64,000 nucleotides of DNA from Archilochus colubris (GCA_023079485.1 CM041083.1:105911054-105975053); one strand, 5' to 3'. Shown: positions 28,549 through 39,103, counted from the first letter of the stretch. Notes: a model not told the origin generated them from the sequence alone. Program-made: numbers and translations.

Positions 28549-31131
28549 CTATAGCATCTGGCTTCTCTGAACATGGCAGGATGCCAGGCAAATCTGGCTC
28601 CAAACTAGAGTGAGGTTGTCCTCAGCTCAAAGGGCACTGGAAACCTCTCACCCAACCTGCCAAGCTGAACAGCTGAGACAACCTGGTTGAAAAGAGCAAA
28701 TTTCATCTAGGATCTGAAGCCCATGTGGATGTCAGTGGAACCAGTGGCCCTGTCCTGAGGAGAAGGTGCCTGGGCTGTCAGAAAGCACCAGCTCTTACAT
28801 TCACCCCCACACAAGCTTCCATGCCACTTCTGCTCCCCAGGGGTAGCCTTATGAATCTTCAATGAAGTGCTGCAATTCCTGCTCACAGGAATGACCGTGC
28901 AGACAAAAAGCACTTAACTACCCAGTGCTTTGTAATAAAAGCTATGAATTTCCAGACTCTTGGTGCAGGGGGCGTGTTTAATAGTGATCTTGATTGCCAG
29001 ACACCTAAACTAAACTCCGCTCCATTTGCTTGCTTCCCTTTGCTGGGTCACCCAGAGCAGCAATGTTCCTTGTAACTAGAGAATGCTTTAGAAGGGAGCA
29101 GCTCTTTGATTGCATTCCTTATTTAGTCCATTATTTAGAACATGCTTTCTACTACCTAGCTCTATTACAAACAGAATATCATTTCATGAACCTTATTCTT
29201 TTATAACAGATGCAATTTATGGGAATTCATGGTCTAGTGAAAGAAAAATACGTAGGCAGTAAACTATGACTTGTAAATGCAGTCTTGGTCAGCTGTGCTA
29301 CAAAGATGGGTAATAAGTTAGTGTTATGTTGCTACATGCTCTGAAGAAATGGGTGCCACCCTGGCAAATAGTCTGCCATTACATCGTAAGTTTTTTTATT
29401 AGTTCACCACTCGTTTTATTACACAGTTTTTTGCAGGAGTGTGAAAAAAAAAGAAAAAAAAAGAAGAAGAAAAAAAGAAGCTATTACTGCCATTTGTAAA
29501 ATGGTAAAACACTGAATGTGTTTGATTCTCTTGCCCACTAGGACTCCTCGATTAGCTCTGCTTGACCATTGGGCTGACTGATCTAACCTGGGTAACATGA
29601 GTGGAGCCAAAGCATTTTGGAAATGCAGAACACTCTAGCACCTTTTGTTAAGAAAGGGGAAATATGCTGCATTTGATCCTTCAGCATGAAAGGCGGTGCC
29701 TGTGAAACACCATTTCTCTCTCTCTCGAGCCTCCTTAAGGACTATTGCAAGAAGTGAGAGAATGTCAGCACCTTAGGCTTGCTATAACTTACATGGGTAG
29801 GTCTGGAAGAAACTGGTTCCTCTGTAAGGGCTTTCCTAGCCTTGCCTTGAATGTTTCTTTTAGGTTGGTGAAAGCAAATTTGAGCAGTCAGCACCACCTA
29901 GAAGTCATGGGACCTCACCCATTCTGTAGATTTGGCAGGGTCTTGAAGTTTTGAGACTGTAGCTCCTTGGGGTCTTAAATGGAGAGTGTCTCAGGCAACA
30001 CCAACCAACAGCTATGTGTTAGGATACAAAGAGTGCAAGAACAACAGCAGTAAGTGGAAAAAAAATGCATTTTTTTTTCTTTTGAAAATTTATATATTCC
30101 TGATTATAACCTGCTGTAGTAGAATATACATGTATATATGCAAATAAAGTTATCTCTTGTATTTATACTTTAAAGTATTTATAAACACAGAAAGAGATTC
30201 GCTCCTTCCTAAATAATAAATAAAATGTTCCCAAGAATTTTTGCATGTCAAAGTAATGCTCAATGAAGTGTGACGTGATGAGAATTTTTCTATGTTCTTT
30301 AGAGGGGCCAGGATTTTATTCGTGGAATAAAGTGGGAACTATTTCTGCAAGACAGAGTCCAAACATTGGCAAAGGAAGTTTTAATAGATTTTTACAAGAC
30401 ACAAAGCCAAAAGTATTCATAAATGACTGATGTCTCAAATTCCATGGCAAAAATCCTACTCAGTTCAACAGAAGATTTTCCCTTGACTGCAGTGGTCATG
30501 AGATCAGAAACGAGGGAGCAAAAATCAGCTTCTAGATGCTTAGCTTGTATTTTAAAAATATAAAACGTGTTACCAACAGCATTAGAACAGCTCATTCATA
30601 CAGTACTTCTAATTAGAAAAGCATGATCAGGAGGCCCTCCAGAAATTTGTGAGGGAAACCTCTGACTTCTAGTTAATGTTTTCAGATTTTGAATGCTTCT
30701 TTCCCAGTGGGGCAAGGTTAAGTGGAGCAGGTAAAACTGCTAGTTTTGTACATATTTTATTGGTTTATAAATGCCTCTGACAGCAATATGCCCTCTGTAA
30801 GCAGTTATTAAAACCAGCAGCATCAGTCTAGTTGCACTCCATTTCTTAAAAAGATGAAAAAACAGTGTTGAGCACCCTGTTAGTGGTTAAGTAACGAAAT
30901 ACAAAATTACCCCTTTTACTGTGGTATATGACATTATGGGTAGAGTTTTCCAATCTCCTTCACTAGCACAGTCAATTAGTAGCCTAAGCTACCAGTCATT
31001 TTGAAAAATGTGGTTTAGCTTTTTTTTGTTGTTGTTGGTTATTGCCTTAGATTCCAAGCTCTTTCTGCTCAATGGGCCAGTTTTACTCCAGTGAAATAAA
31101 GACGCTCCATTTCCAAAATTTATAGGTTTCA
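27769..31131. other. intergenic DNA downstream of ADAMTS1
   Basis: AT-rich DNA with the A27 tract at 28520 and an A/G-rich run at about 29446-29480. Another minus-strand AATAAA occurs at 30761-30756 and could end a longer ADAMTS1 transcript. Confidence 0.6.
28520..28546. repeat. A27 homopolymer
   Basis: Twenty-seven A. The open plus-strand frame that runs into it (28260-28613) is extended by the lysine codons of the tract. I recognise no parent gene upstream. Confidence 0.9.
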
Positions 31132-32530
31132 TTTATTACCTCTAGTAACATATTATACTGTATAAATACTCTATCCTTGTTATATGTCCTTTTAAAAAAG
31201 CGATAACTTAGAAGATCACATTAGACAAGAAGTATAAAAATAAATACGCTCATTATATGCATTTATTACAAATTATAACCCTTCCCAGAAGGGAGAGAAA
31301 TATAAAATACTTATAAAGTATATAAAATCTATAGTAATATATTTTACTATATACATATGGAAAGCCATATTCTCTCATTGTCTATGGACTGGCACAAACT
31401 TTAATTGTGCGAATGCTGGCGTACTGCTGTGGATGGACCTGCTATCCTTCAGCTTTGTCTTCTCGCCTTATCAGTGATTTGAGCACAACAAACCCATCAG
31501 AGGCCACATAGAAGAGGTTCCCATTCATTGTGGGAAGTCTTATTTTTTCTTTTTTTAAACCCAAGTGCATATAGTTTCCATTGGCTAGGGTAAGGTAAAA
31601 GATTTGAATGTGAAAGGTTGACTCAAATGCTCACAAATGCCATCAGTCTGTTTGACAGGATGGTAGGACTAAGCTCAAATCAGAAAAGCCAGTGGAAGGT
31701 ATACAGAAAGCAAAAAGAGAAACTACTCTATAAATGATGGTATAAGAGATGGTACCTGCTCTATAAAAGAATTCCACTTTTTCTAGCCTCTGGATTACTT
31801 GTCACCATGACAACATGAGAGTGGACAAGAAAAATGGACAGGCACATTGGGATAACAAAGATATTTAAAAAAAACTGGACATTCTTATTATTAGTGGAGT
31901 TGACTGACTGTTCTTGTATTTCTAACTCTTTAACGGTAGAGAATATGGCTTTATTTTCATATAAAACTATTCTCTGAAACAATAGCAGCCATAAATGATA
32001 TAGTTAAAGCTCCTTTCCCAATCCTGTTTTTTGCACTTTGTGAGGTAGGTAAGCCCTGACCTATTATTTTAAGCTATCTTTTCCTCTCCCCTTTCATTTT
32101 TCTTCCATTCCTACACATGGGGACTTGATCAGTACCACAATATAAATCCAAAAGAAGGGAGAAATAACCAACCTCCCAAATGTTTGCTTAAACATGTTTT
32201 TGGGCACTGCTTGTGATTTGTATAATTCGTAACAGACTTTAAAAAAAGGCAATTACAATGCCCTTGGGCCTTACTTGCTGAAGACGAGTGACATGGGTCT
32301 GCTATCCCATCAAATTTTCAACTGGCAGAGTATTTTCAGGATGCAATACCAACTAAAGCTATTTGCACTGTCCCACCTCAATGGATCCTCACCATGAATT
32401 TTGTATGCAATAACACACGTGCTGCCTCTAGCCCTCTTTTTTTTTTTTTCTTTTTCAGTGCATTGTTCTGAAGGTAAAAAATAAAATAACGGTTAAAAAA
32501 AAAAAAAGTAGCTTTCCCAACTTATACTAT
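31132..32530 (-). other. ADAMTS1: presumed ADAMTS1 3'UTR
   Basis: Minus-strand DNA after the stop codon. On the transcript strand it holds AATAAA signals at 31955-31950, 31267-31262 and 31137-31132. It also has an AU-rich stretch (about 31140-31370) with ATTTA-type motifs, which fits an unstable, inducible mRNA. The end is inferred: a site near 31.1-31.25 kb would give a 3'UTR of about 1.3-1.4 kb. A protein-like reading frame at 31442-31584 inside it is unexplained and is reported as a finding. Confidence 0.5.
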
Positions 32531-33272
32531 TTAACTGCAGTCTGTAACGTTGCAGAAGTCTATCAGGTGTTTCGGTTTCTTGGAGGGCTCACAGCTTTCT
32601 TGCGGCAGCACGCTGCCATCATAAGAAATACACTTCAACAATCTCTTCTTGAAACCTTTCCCGCACGTCTTAGAGCAGGGTGACCAGTCCCCCAGCTGCC
32701 ACTGAGGGCAGGGGACATCGGCGCAGGGACGGATGTCACTGGGCTTCAGCTCCTGGGCGCAGTCGCTGGCCGGACGCCCTTGGGGGTCCCGGCACTCCAC
32801 CGCCCGCCTCTGCCAGCCTGAGCCACATGACTTGGAGCACTCGCCCCACTCCTCGATGACCCACTCAGAGGAGATGATCTCCCTGATGGCATTGAAGGAC
32901 TCTTTCTTTCTACTGGGCGCCTTCTCTGAGGCGGGCTGCGCGGGCTTCTTGACAAAATAGGTGAACTTGATCTTGGGCTGCGGCAGGTCGCCCACCGTGA
33001 GGACCTGGATGGTCAGAGGCTCCTTCAGAGGGCTGAAGCTGCGGATCCTCTCCAGGGCAGCGGAGGAGCCGCTGTACCTCAGCACGCTGCCCTTGTAGGT
33101 GATGTCCTGCTCCAGGGTGGACAGAGTGTAATCGCCATTGAGGACGTAGGTGCCATCTGCAGCTTTGATGGCGAGGAAGCTGCCGTCGTGTCTCGCACCC
33201 CGGTGGTTTCGCTGCTTCACCTCAATGTTCGTCGCTCCGGCTGGAATGGTGACGACATCGTGGTAGCCAGGT
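32531..33272 (-). CDS. ADAMTS1: ADAMTS1 coding exon 9: spacer and two C-terminal thrombospondin repeats
   Basis: The acceptor CTTGGGCAG|ACCTGG completes a lysine codon and begins [20 protein letters not shown]. The spacer (to about residue 797) is followed by two thrombospondin repeats: one starts [18 protein letters not shown], the other [18 protein letters not shown]. The frame ends with NVTDCS and TAA at 32533-32531. Two adjacent C-terminal repeats are the ADAMTS1 layout. Confidence 0.97.
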
Positions 33273-36200
33273 CTGCCCAAGACAAAAGAGAGAGACTGAT
33301 TCCTCTGCTCGTCCCTGTGAAAGGAAAAAAGCTGCCCAACACAAGGCTGAGATTCATTTGAAGCAGAGGAGTTAAGCTCATGAGCGACAGACCTAATCAA
33401 ATTAATGGATTAAGGGATTTCCATAGTCACATCCCAGTTTATTGCTACAACAGAGGTGGCTTTCTTTCACTGCGCTTTCTTTCACTTATCTTCAGTCAGA
33501 TGGCTCCAACAGACCAAATCTCAGTTCCAACGACAAACTGTGGCAAGATCTCACCAGCTTGGAAACCCTAAGCTTACACCCACAAAATGTTCATCAGAAC
33601 AAAATAATAGCAGCAAATACTTACTTTGCTCTAACAAGAGTGCCAGACACTTTCTTGCAAGTGGATCCATTGCCACCGCATATGCCACATTTGTCAAACT
33701 TCTTATTGGATCCTATCATACGGTCACAGCCAGCCTTTACACATTGTCCTTGGACACAGACAGAGGTGGAATCAGGGCTACATGGGGTACCATCCACAAC
33801 CTTTGCAAGAAAACAAGAAGGAAGGCATCTGATTAGAGGATATACATTGCTTTGAAATTGCAAAATACAGGCACACACAAAATGCAAACTATGGATGGGT
33901 GGGAGACCTGCAGCACCTGTGTCTTCAGGGCTTTTGAAACTAAAAAACAAATGAGCTCAAAAATAGTTGGATGTCAACAGTGCTACTACATCTCACCTGC
34001 AAAAATGGTGCCATAGTGACAGGAGAAAACCAACAAATAACAGCTTTTATTAATGTCTCCATGCCCCCCCAAAAAACTACAAACCCACAGAAATGTTTTA
34101 ATGATTCCATATAAAGAAAGAACATTTTTTTAAAAGTAACTAGAAGGTAGTCATGTCCATGGAGTACAGGACAAAAATTGATTTTAATGGTATTCAAAAC
34201 ATCCTTTATTTCTAGGATCTACAAAATATGTTTGTGTCATCACTCTGGTAGTTATTGGCTCTCAATTTCTTATGACAGTGAGTTCAAGTAGCTATGCAAG
34301 ATGAACATTTTTCCTGTTGTTTATTTTAAGCTGTCAGTGTATTAGTAACCACTATGAGAAAGCGCCAAAGTTTTGGCAAAGAGCCTCCACAGTTCTTCAA
34401 ACATATCTCAGAGTAATCAGGGCAGTGGAAGGAAAGGAAACAAGGGTGGAGTGGATAGAAGAGGCAGTACATATGAAGTAACTGGAAGAACTGTGCCAGA
34501 ATATTTAAAGCATGCTTGCTCAGACTGTACATGTAGGAAGAGAAGGAAGAAATTAGTTTGAATATTAGGAAGACATAATTTCAGATTTCTGCACTCCTTG
34601 ACTCTTAACTTCACATGAAGAGTTAAACACAAATCCTGTTCATTATTAAATCAAAAAGGTATGGTTTTGAAATACCTTTGGCTGTAAAACAAAGAAGTAT
34701 CCTGTCCCTTTTGCTCGGCAGACCAACTTGCATCTGTCCTTTGGAGAAACACCAGCAAACTTGGGTGTCCACTCCACTGCAGGTCCACTTCCAAAGGGAG
34801 ACTTGGAAAACTCATTGTGCTTTTCACATTGTTCCTCCCTAAAGGTTTTGCCTACAGGCAGAGAGGAAAGAGAGGTGGATGTTAGATCACCTTCTGAACA
34901 TACTCTTCCTACGCAGGATAACCTTCCTCTGCTTCAAAAATGGGGAATAGATTACCATCATTGTCTGGACAGTCCTCGATGTTACATGATCTGTATTGCA
35001 CCCTCTTCCCTTCACAGTATTTCCCCCCATTCCTTGGGACAGGGTTGTCACACTCCCTAAAGGAGTACTGCACTCCACCACCACAGGTTCGGGAGCACTC
35101 TCCCCAGGACCCCCAGGACCCCCAGCTCCCATGCACTGGTGTCTGGAACAACAAGAGAAAGCAGAAGAAAGATGTTAATACAGTAAAATAAAACCAAGCC
35201 ACCTAAACCACAATCATGCTCATTTCTATCTAAGCCACTTGTTAAAAAAAAAAAAAAAAAAAAAAAAATAATCTAAGTTTGTTTTGTTAGCTAACTGCCC
35301 TCATTTATTGAAGTCCTTTTAACTGATTACTCGCACTGAAGCATTATCTGTGCTAGTTTGCAACCTAGGGTATCTTCTGATTTTTTTTTTAATACTTACA
35401 TCATAATGCTTCTTCTCAGTTTTATTCACACACTTGCCATTCATGCACCACTTCCCTTCCCCACAACTGGTGCCGTCTGCCCAAGGGAAGTGTTTGGTTT
35501 GGCACACAAGCAGTCCTCCAGAAGTGCCAGTACACCACAGCGTTGTACACGTACTGGCTGCATCGGGGCAGTGCTTGGACTCATCTCCAAATGTAAATTG
35601 GCACTGTCTGTTGGCATCATACAATGTGCCAGGCAAGTCAGAAGGAAGCTGGATGGGTTTGTGGGGCTTGTCCAACAAGCACTCACCTGAAAAGGAAGAA
35701 AAAGAAAAAAGAAGAAAAAAAAAAAGTAGATAATACTGTCAGGAAGCTCCTCTTCAAAAGGGAAAACTGTATTTCCATCTCTGGAACTGCATTTGCTTTG
35801 TAATTTAAGTCTTTAAGCCAATTTGTGCCACCCTTTTTGTAAAACTATGGTTCTTCTAAACTCATTTGCAGGATGTAAAAGGTTAACTCTATGCTGAAGC
35901 AGAAAGCACTCTGCTGAGAAAGATTAAAGAAAAAATAAAATAAAAAAAGAAAGGAAAAGAAAGGAAAAGAAAGGAAAAGAAAGGAAAAGAAAGGAAAAGA
36001 AAGGAAAAGAAAGGAAAAGAAAGGAAAAGAAAGGAAAAGAAAGGAAAAGAAAGGAAAGGAAAAGAAAGGAAAAGAAAGGAAAAGAAAGGAAAAGAAAGGA
36101 AAAGAAAGGAAAAGAAAGGAAAAGAAAGGAAAAGAAAGGAAAAGAAGGAAAAGAAGGAAAAGAAGGAAAAGAAGGAAAAGAAGGAAAAGAAGGAAAAGAA

Positions 36201-38997
36201 GGAAAAGAAGGAAAAGAAGGAAAAGAAAAGGAAGAAGAGGAAGAAGAGGAAGAAAAGGAAGAAGAGGAAGAAGAGGAAGAAAAGGAAGAAAAGGAAGAAA
36301 AGGAAGAAAAGGAAGAAAAGGAAGAAAAGGAAGAAAAGGAAGAAAAGGAAGAAAAGGAAGAAAAGGAAGAAAAGGAAGAAAAGGAAGAAAAGGAAGAAAA
36401 GGAAGAAAAAGAAGAAAAAGAAAAAAAAAGATGAAAAAGAAAAAAAAGAAGAGAAAGAAGAGAAAGAAGAGAAAGAAGAGAAAGAAGAGAAAGAAGAGAA
36501 AGAAGAGAAAGAAGAGAAAGAAGAGAAAGAAGAGAAAGAAGAGAAAGAAAAGCAGCAAAGCACAAGAGCTTAAATGCCACATGAATGGAAAGCTTAATAA
36601 TCTTACCATGACCGTTATCCAAAAATGTTGTAATCATGTAGGCACTACATGGAGACCAGGGTTGGCTGCGATCCAGATTGGAGAGCATTGATGCCATCAT
36701 GTGGAAATCCCGGCTTATTCCATTAATACCAGCACATTGCTTTGCATCATCATGAGGCATGTTAAACACGTGGCCTTGAAGGAAAAAAAGAAAAACAAGA
36801 CTGAGATTTTAGGGGGTCTGTCCTATGTATTACCAACTCCATTTCAAACATTACTCTAGAACTGCTCATAGTCCGGTCTTTAAATAATAACCTGACTGGA
36901 ATACTGCCAAACTTCTAGCAGATAGCACTGTATCTTGATTCACTTCACAGGCTTCTCACATCCTTTTTTTTTTTTTCTGCAATAGGTCAAATACACAGCT
37001 CTTGAAGACAATGCTGTACAGATTGGATTTGCTTTCTGTTCAACCCTGCTATGTGGCAAAGCTTTACTTTCTCCCAGCTATGCTGGGGAGTGCATGGTGC
37101 TCTGTGCCCTACCAGGCAAGCCCATGGTGCAGGCTAGGAGGCTCTTTGCCTTACAGCATCCAGCTGGCTTCAAGTAGTCACGTGCAATTGCCTTTCAAAG
37201 TTTATAAGTACCTAGTTCGTGGGCTGTTGTAAAGGCAGCCTGTAAACCATCGTCTTCTATGATAGAGCAACTGCGGTTCAGATCACAAACCGTTCCCACA
37301 TCAGCCATCCCAAGAGTATCACATGTCTTGGCACCGCAGAGGTCCTGTAAAAAAAAGGCAGTTTCATTATTAATCAGATCAGAGACTTAACCTTGGCAAG
37401 AAACAACCAGCCCTGGCAGTTTGCCTTTACTTATGGAAAGAGCATAAATATTCAGCATTTCAATGGATATGATGGCAAAAATCTGTCTTTGGAACATACA
37501 CAAGGGTAACACGTAGAAATAAAGTGCATAATTTCCATACTGAATCTACTAAAAATATACGAGGCAGAAATACGTTGCACATACTGTGAGTCTCACCTGA
37601 GATGGCACAGAGAAACAAACAACTAAATAAAACCCAGCTGGTTTTATTTTTAGCCTACTTTGCTGAAGCTGTGATGACACATGACTGCCTCTGGACACCT
37701 TTACAGAAGTATCTCAGCAAGAGGGGGCCTGTGGACGTATGGATGATGGGCATAGGGATAGATGTGACCTCTGTGTCTCTCACCTGCCTGGTGAAGAGGA
37801 TTGCCGTGTCGTAGTGCTCTGCATGCCGGTCACTGGGTGGGTTATGCTGCCTCTGCCAGCTGCAGAAGTTTCTCAAAGTCAAGGCTGCATTGGATGAGAT
37901 ATCGGGTCCCTTCCGCTCCTCATAAATCACCATTATTTTCACTACCACGAGGCTGATGGAGTTGCGGATGCTGGGGTGCTTGTACAGCTTGGCAGCCACA
38001 GAGAGCAGCGTCAGGAGATAGTGCTTCAGCCCACTGCCATGGAACTCAGCCATGGACTGGTCCGCTACCAGCATTGTCTCCACGTAGCGGGGGCTGGACA
38101 CGAACCTCTTCTTCCTTCTGCTTCTCGTTTCTGCATTAAAAAAGAGAGGGGGAGAAAATGCAGGTGAATTTAACAAGTAAACCCTGCTACATGAGACCAT
38201 CTTAAGAACACCAAACCCACCGATTCCCAAGATTTGCACGCAAGAGATGTGCCTCACGCACAACTCCCGCCCTCAAACTTCGGAAGCCTTGACTGAATAC
38301 TCCTCCCCCCTGACTACCCGGCACCTCCCGCCGCCCCTCGGGGTGGGAATGAGAGGAAAGCACCGGCCGGGGGTCCATCGTCAGTTCCCCCCCGCCTGTC
38401 GGGGCGGGGGCGCAGGGCTAGGCTGATCTCTCCCCCCCCTCTCCATCACCGTTGAGGGCGGCGCGGCTCCCCGAGGGTACCTGCGTGAGCGGCGGACTCC
38501 GGCCCTGCAGCCTCCGCCTCCCGCCCCGTCTCGGCCACGGCGCAGCGGGCGGCAGGGGCGGCCCGGCGAGTCCCGCTGAGACGAAGGAGGTGGGGGCCTC
38601 GGAGGTGCGCGGTGCCGGGGGCTGGCTGGATGAGGTACTGGCGGCCCCGCAGGGAGAAGGCGCCGCGCATCCCCGCGCAGAGGCTGAGCGCGGCGGCGGA
38701 GCTGGGGTCCCGGTTGACGGTGCCGGAGTAAAAGCAGCGGGAGAGGTCGTCCTCCGGAGGCGGCGGCGGCCCGCCCAGGTACTGCAGGGTGAAGTCCGGG
38801 GCCAGGAAGCTGCTGTCGGGCTCCAGCTCCAGCGTCAGCCGCTCCCCGAAGGCCTCCAGGCGGAAGCGCTCCCGGCCGCCGGCAGCGCCCAGGCTTCGCG
38901 GCACCACCGTCGCCTGCCGCTCGGCGCTGCACAGCCCCAGCACCACCGCCAGCACCGGCACCAGCGCCGGCACCGGCAGGCGCCCCCCGGTCCTCAT
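32531..38997 (-). CDS. ADAMTS1: ADAMTS1 metalloprotease, nine coding exons, complete
   Basis: Secreted zinc metalloprotease of the ADAMTS family, known to cleave matrix proteoglycans such as aggrecan and versican. Coding exons in transcript order: 38997-38481, 38130-37784, 37344-37212, 36774-36607, 35686-35400, 35142-34956, 34851-34676, 33800-33625 and 33272-32531. All introns are GT-AG and the sum is 2733 nt, giving 910 residues. Domains: signal peptide about 1-25; prodomain to 181 with a furin site RRKKR before F182; catalytic domain with H330, E331, H334 and H340 and a Met-turn near 358-363; disintegrin-like region about 390-484; central thrombospondin repeat about 485-542; cysteine-rich and spacer regions to about 797; thrombospondin repeats 798-852 and 853-910. 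The mature part matches mammalian ADAMTS1 closely and has two C-terminal repeats, as ADAMTS1 does. No frameshift or lost catalytic residue was seen. ADAMTS5, the usual neighbour, has only one C-terminal repeat. Confidence 0.97.
33625..33800 (-). CDS. ADAMTS1: ADAMTS1 coding exon 8: cysteine-rich domain to spacer
   Basis: The acceptor TTCTTGCAAAG|GTTGTG begins [20 protein letters not shown]. The exon goes on through [20 protein letters not shown], and ends with AK split in phase 2 before donor GTAAGT. Confidence 0.95.
34676..34851 (-). CDS. ADAMTS1: ADAMTS1 coding exon 7: cysteine-rich domain
   Basis: This exon lies between acceptor GCCTGTAG|GCAAAA and donor AAG|GTATTT. It encodes [20 protein letters not shown] and then [18 protein letters not shown], ending in GYFFVLQPK. 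The strong family match and the exact phases (1 in, 0 out) support it. Confidence 0.93.
34956..35142 (-). CDS. ADAMTS1: ADAMTS1 coding exon 6: central thrombospondin type-1 repeat
   Basis: The acceptor TTGTTCCAG|ACACCA starts [20 protein letters not shown], a thrombospondin repeat with the WxxWxxW mannosylation pattern and the CSRTCGGG fucosylation-type motif. The exon ends with [12 protein letters not shown], phase 1, donor G|GTAATC. Confidence 0.95.
35244..35268. repeat. A25 homopolymer in ADAMTS1 intron 5
   Basis: Twenty-five A on the plus strand (T on the transcript strand), about 100 nt before the exon 6 acceptor. Confidence 0.9.
35400..35686 (-). CDS. ADAMTS1: ADAMTS1 coding exon 5: end of catalytic domain and disintegrin-like region
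   Basis: The acceptor CCTTTTCAG|GTGAGT means this exon begins with the bases GT that finish a glycine codon, followed by ECLLDKP. It continues with [19 protein letters not shown], the cysteine-rich disintegrin-like region, and ends with KHYD before donor GTAAGT. It has the full cysteine set expected for the family. Confidence 0.95.
35942..36552. repeat. 611 bp polypurine/polypyrimidine tract in ADAMTS1 intron 4
   Basis: The plus strand contains only A and G except for one T at 36432. It is built from successive short arrays: a 10-mer of the GAAAGGAAAA type (about 35949-36140), a 9-mer GAAGGAAAA type (about 36141-36225), mixed GGAAGAAGA/GGAAGAAAA 9-mers (about 36228-36410), and a GAGAAAGAA 9-mer array (about 36441-36550). 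On the transcript strand it is all C and U. It occupies two thirds of the 920 bp intron. Confidence 0.97.
36607..36774 (-). CDS. ADAMTS1: ADAMTS1 coding exon 4: second half of zinc motif, Met-turn
   Basis: The acceptor TTTCCTTCAAG|GCCACG completes [17 protein letters not shown]. The exon then encodes the Met-turn region ([12 protein letters not shown]) and [18 protein letters not shown]. The donor G|GTAAGA is strong and is followed after 54 nt by the long pyrimidine tract of intron 4. Exon phase is 1 on both sides. Confidence 0.96.
37212..37344 (-). CDS. ADAMTS1: ADAMTS1 coding exon 3: catalytic domain, first half of zinc motif
   Basis: The acceptor TTTTTTTTACAG|GACCTC gives [20 protein letters not shown]. 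The exon ends with FTTAHEL and the first base of a glycine codon. The zinc-binding motif is therefore split by intron 3: H330 and E331 are here, and H334 and H340 are in the next exon. The donor GTACTT is a weak consensus. Confidence 0.96.
37784..38130 (-). CDS. ADAMTS1: ADAMTS1 coding exon 2: furin site and start of catalytic domain
   Basis: The acceptor is AATGCAG|AAACGA and the donor CAG|GTGAGA. The exon opens with ETRSRRKKR, the proprotein convertase site, and then [18 protein letters not shown], the start of the mature protease. It ends with [11 protein letters not shown] in phase 0. This is the block that best identifies the gene as ADAMTS1 rather than ADAMTS5 or ADAMTS8. Confidence 0.96.
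38481..38997 (-). CDS. ADAMTS1: ADAMTS1 coding exon 1: signal peptide and prodomain
   Basis: Encodes residues 1-172 plus the first base of codon 173. The ATG at 38997-38995 is the first usable one. A GTG lies directly before it, and no in-frame ATG lies between it and the TATA box. A hydrophobic segment ([17 protein letters not shown]) ends near residue 25 and is a clear signal peptide. The prodomain carries the family blocks [12 protein letters not shown] and [20 protein letters not shown]. An isolated cysteine in AARCAVAE is the likely cysteine-switch residue that keeps the zymogen inactive. The exon is very GC-rich and lies within the CpG island. The donor is G|GTACCC, a weak match beyond GT. 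Confidence 0.93.
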
Positions 38998-39058
38998 CAC
39001 GGCCGCCGAGCTCGGGGCAGGGGAGGCTTGCTGAGGCCGCTGGCTTGACGGAGCCTGG

Positions 39059-39064
39059 TTTATA
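39059..39064 (-). promoter_or_regulatory. ADAMTS1: TATA box of ADAMTS1
   Basis: TATAAA on the minus strand, 62 bp upstream of the start codon, followed downstream by GC-rich sequence. It predicts a start site near 39030-39036 and a 5'UTR of only about 35 nt, so other start sites further upstream are possible. Confidence 0.6.
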
Positions 39065-39090
39065 ATGATTTTTTTTTTTATTTGCTTATC

Positions 39091-39103
39091 TATAGATCTA
39101 TAT
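39091..39103 (-). promoter_or_regulatory. second TATA-like element within a 12 bp palindrome
   Basis: The 12-mer TATAGATCTATA (39091-39102) is a perfect palindrome. The minus-strand reading TATATAG (39103-39097) is a TATA-like match lying 38 bp upstream of the main TATA box. It could direct a second start site near 39070. Function is inferred only from sequence. Confidence 0.3.

Noticed and set aside
28260..28613. Frame of 117 codons ending in poly(A) as a processed pseudogene
   Set aside because: I could not recognise a parent protein, and the frame is lengthened by the A27 run. A retrocopy is possible but unsupported.
35845..36769. Three overlapping minus-strand frames of 224-281 codons
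   Set aside because: They are produced by the stop-free pyrimidine tract. Only the exon 4 portion of one of them is real coding sequence.
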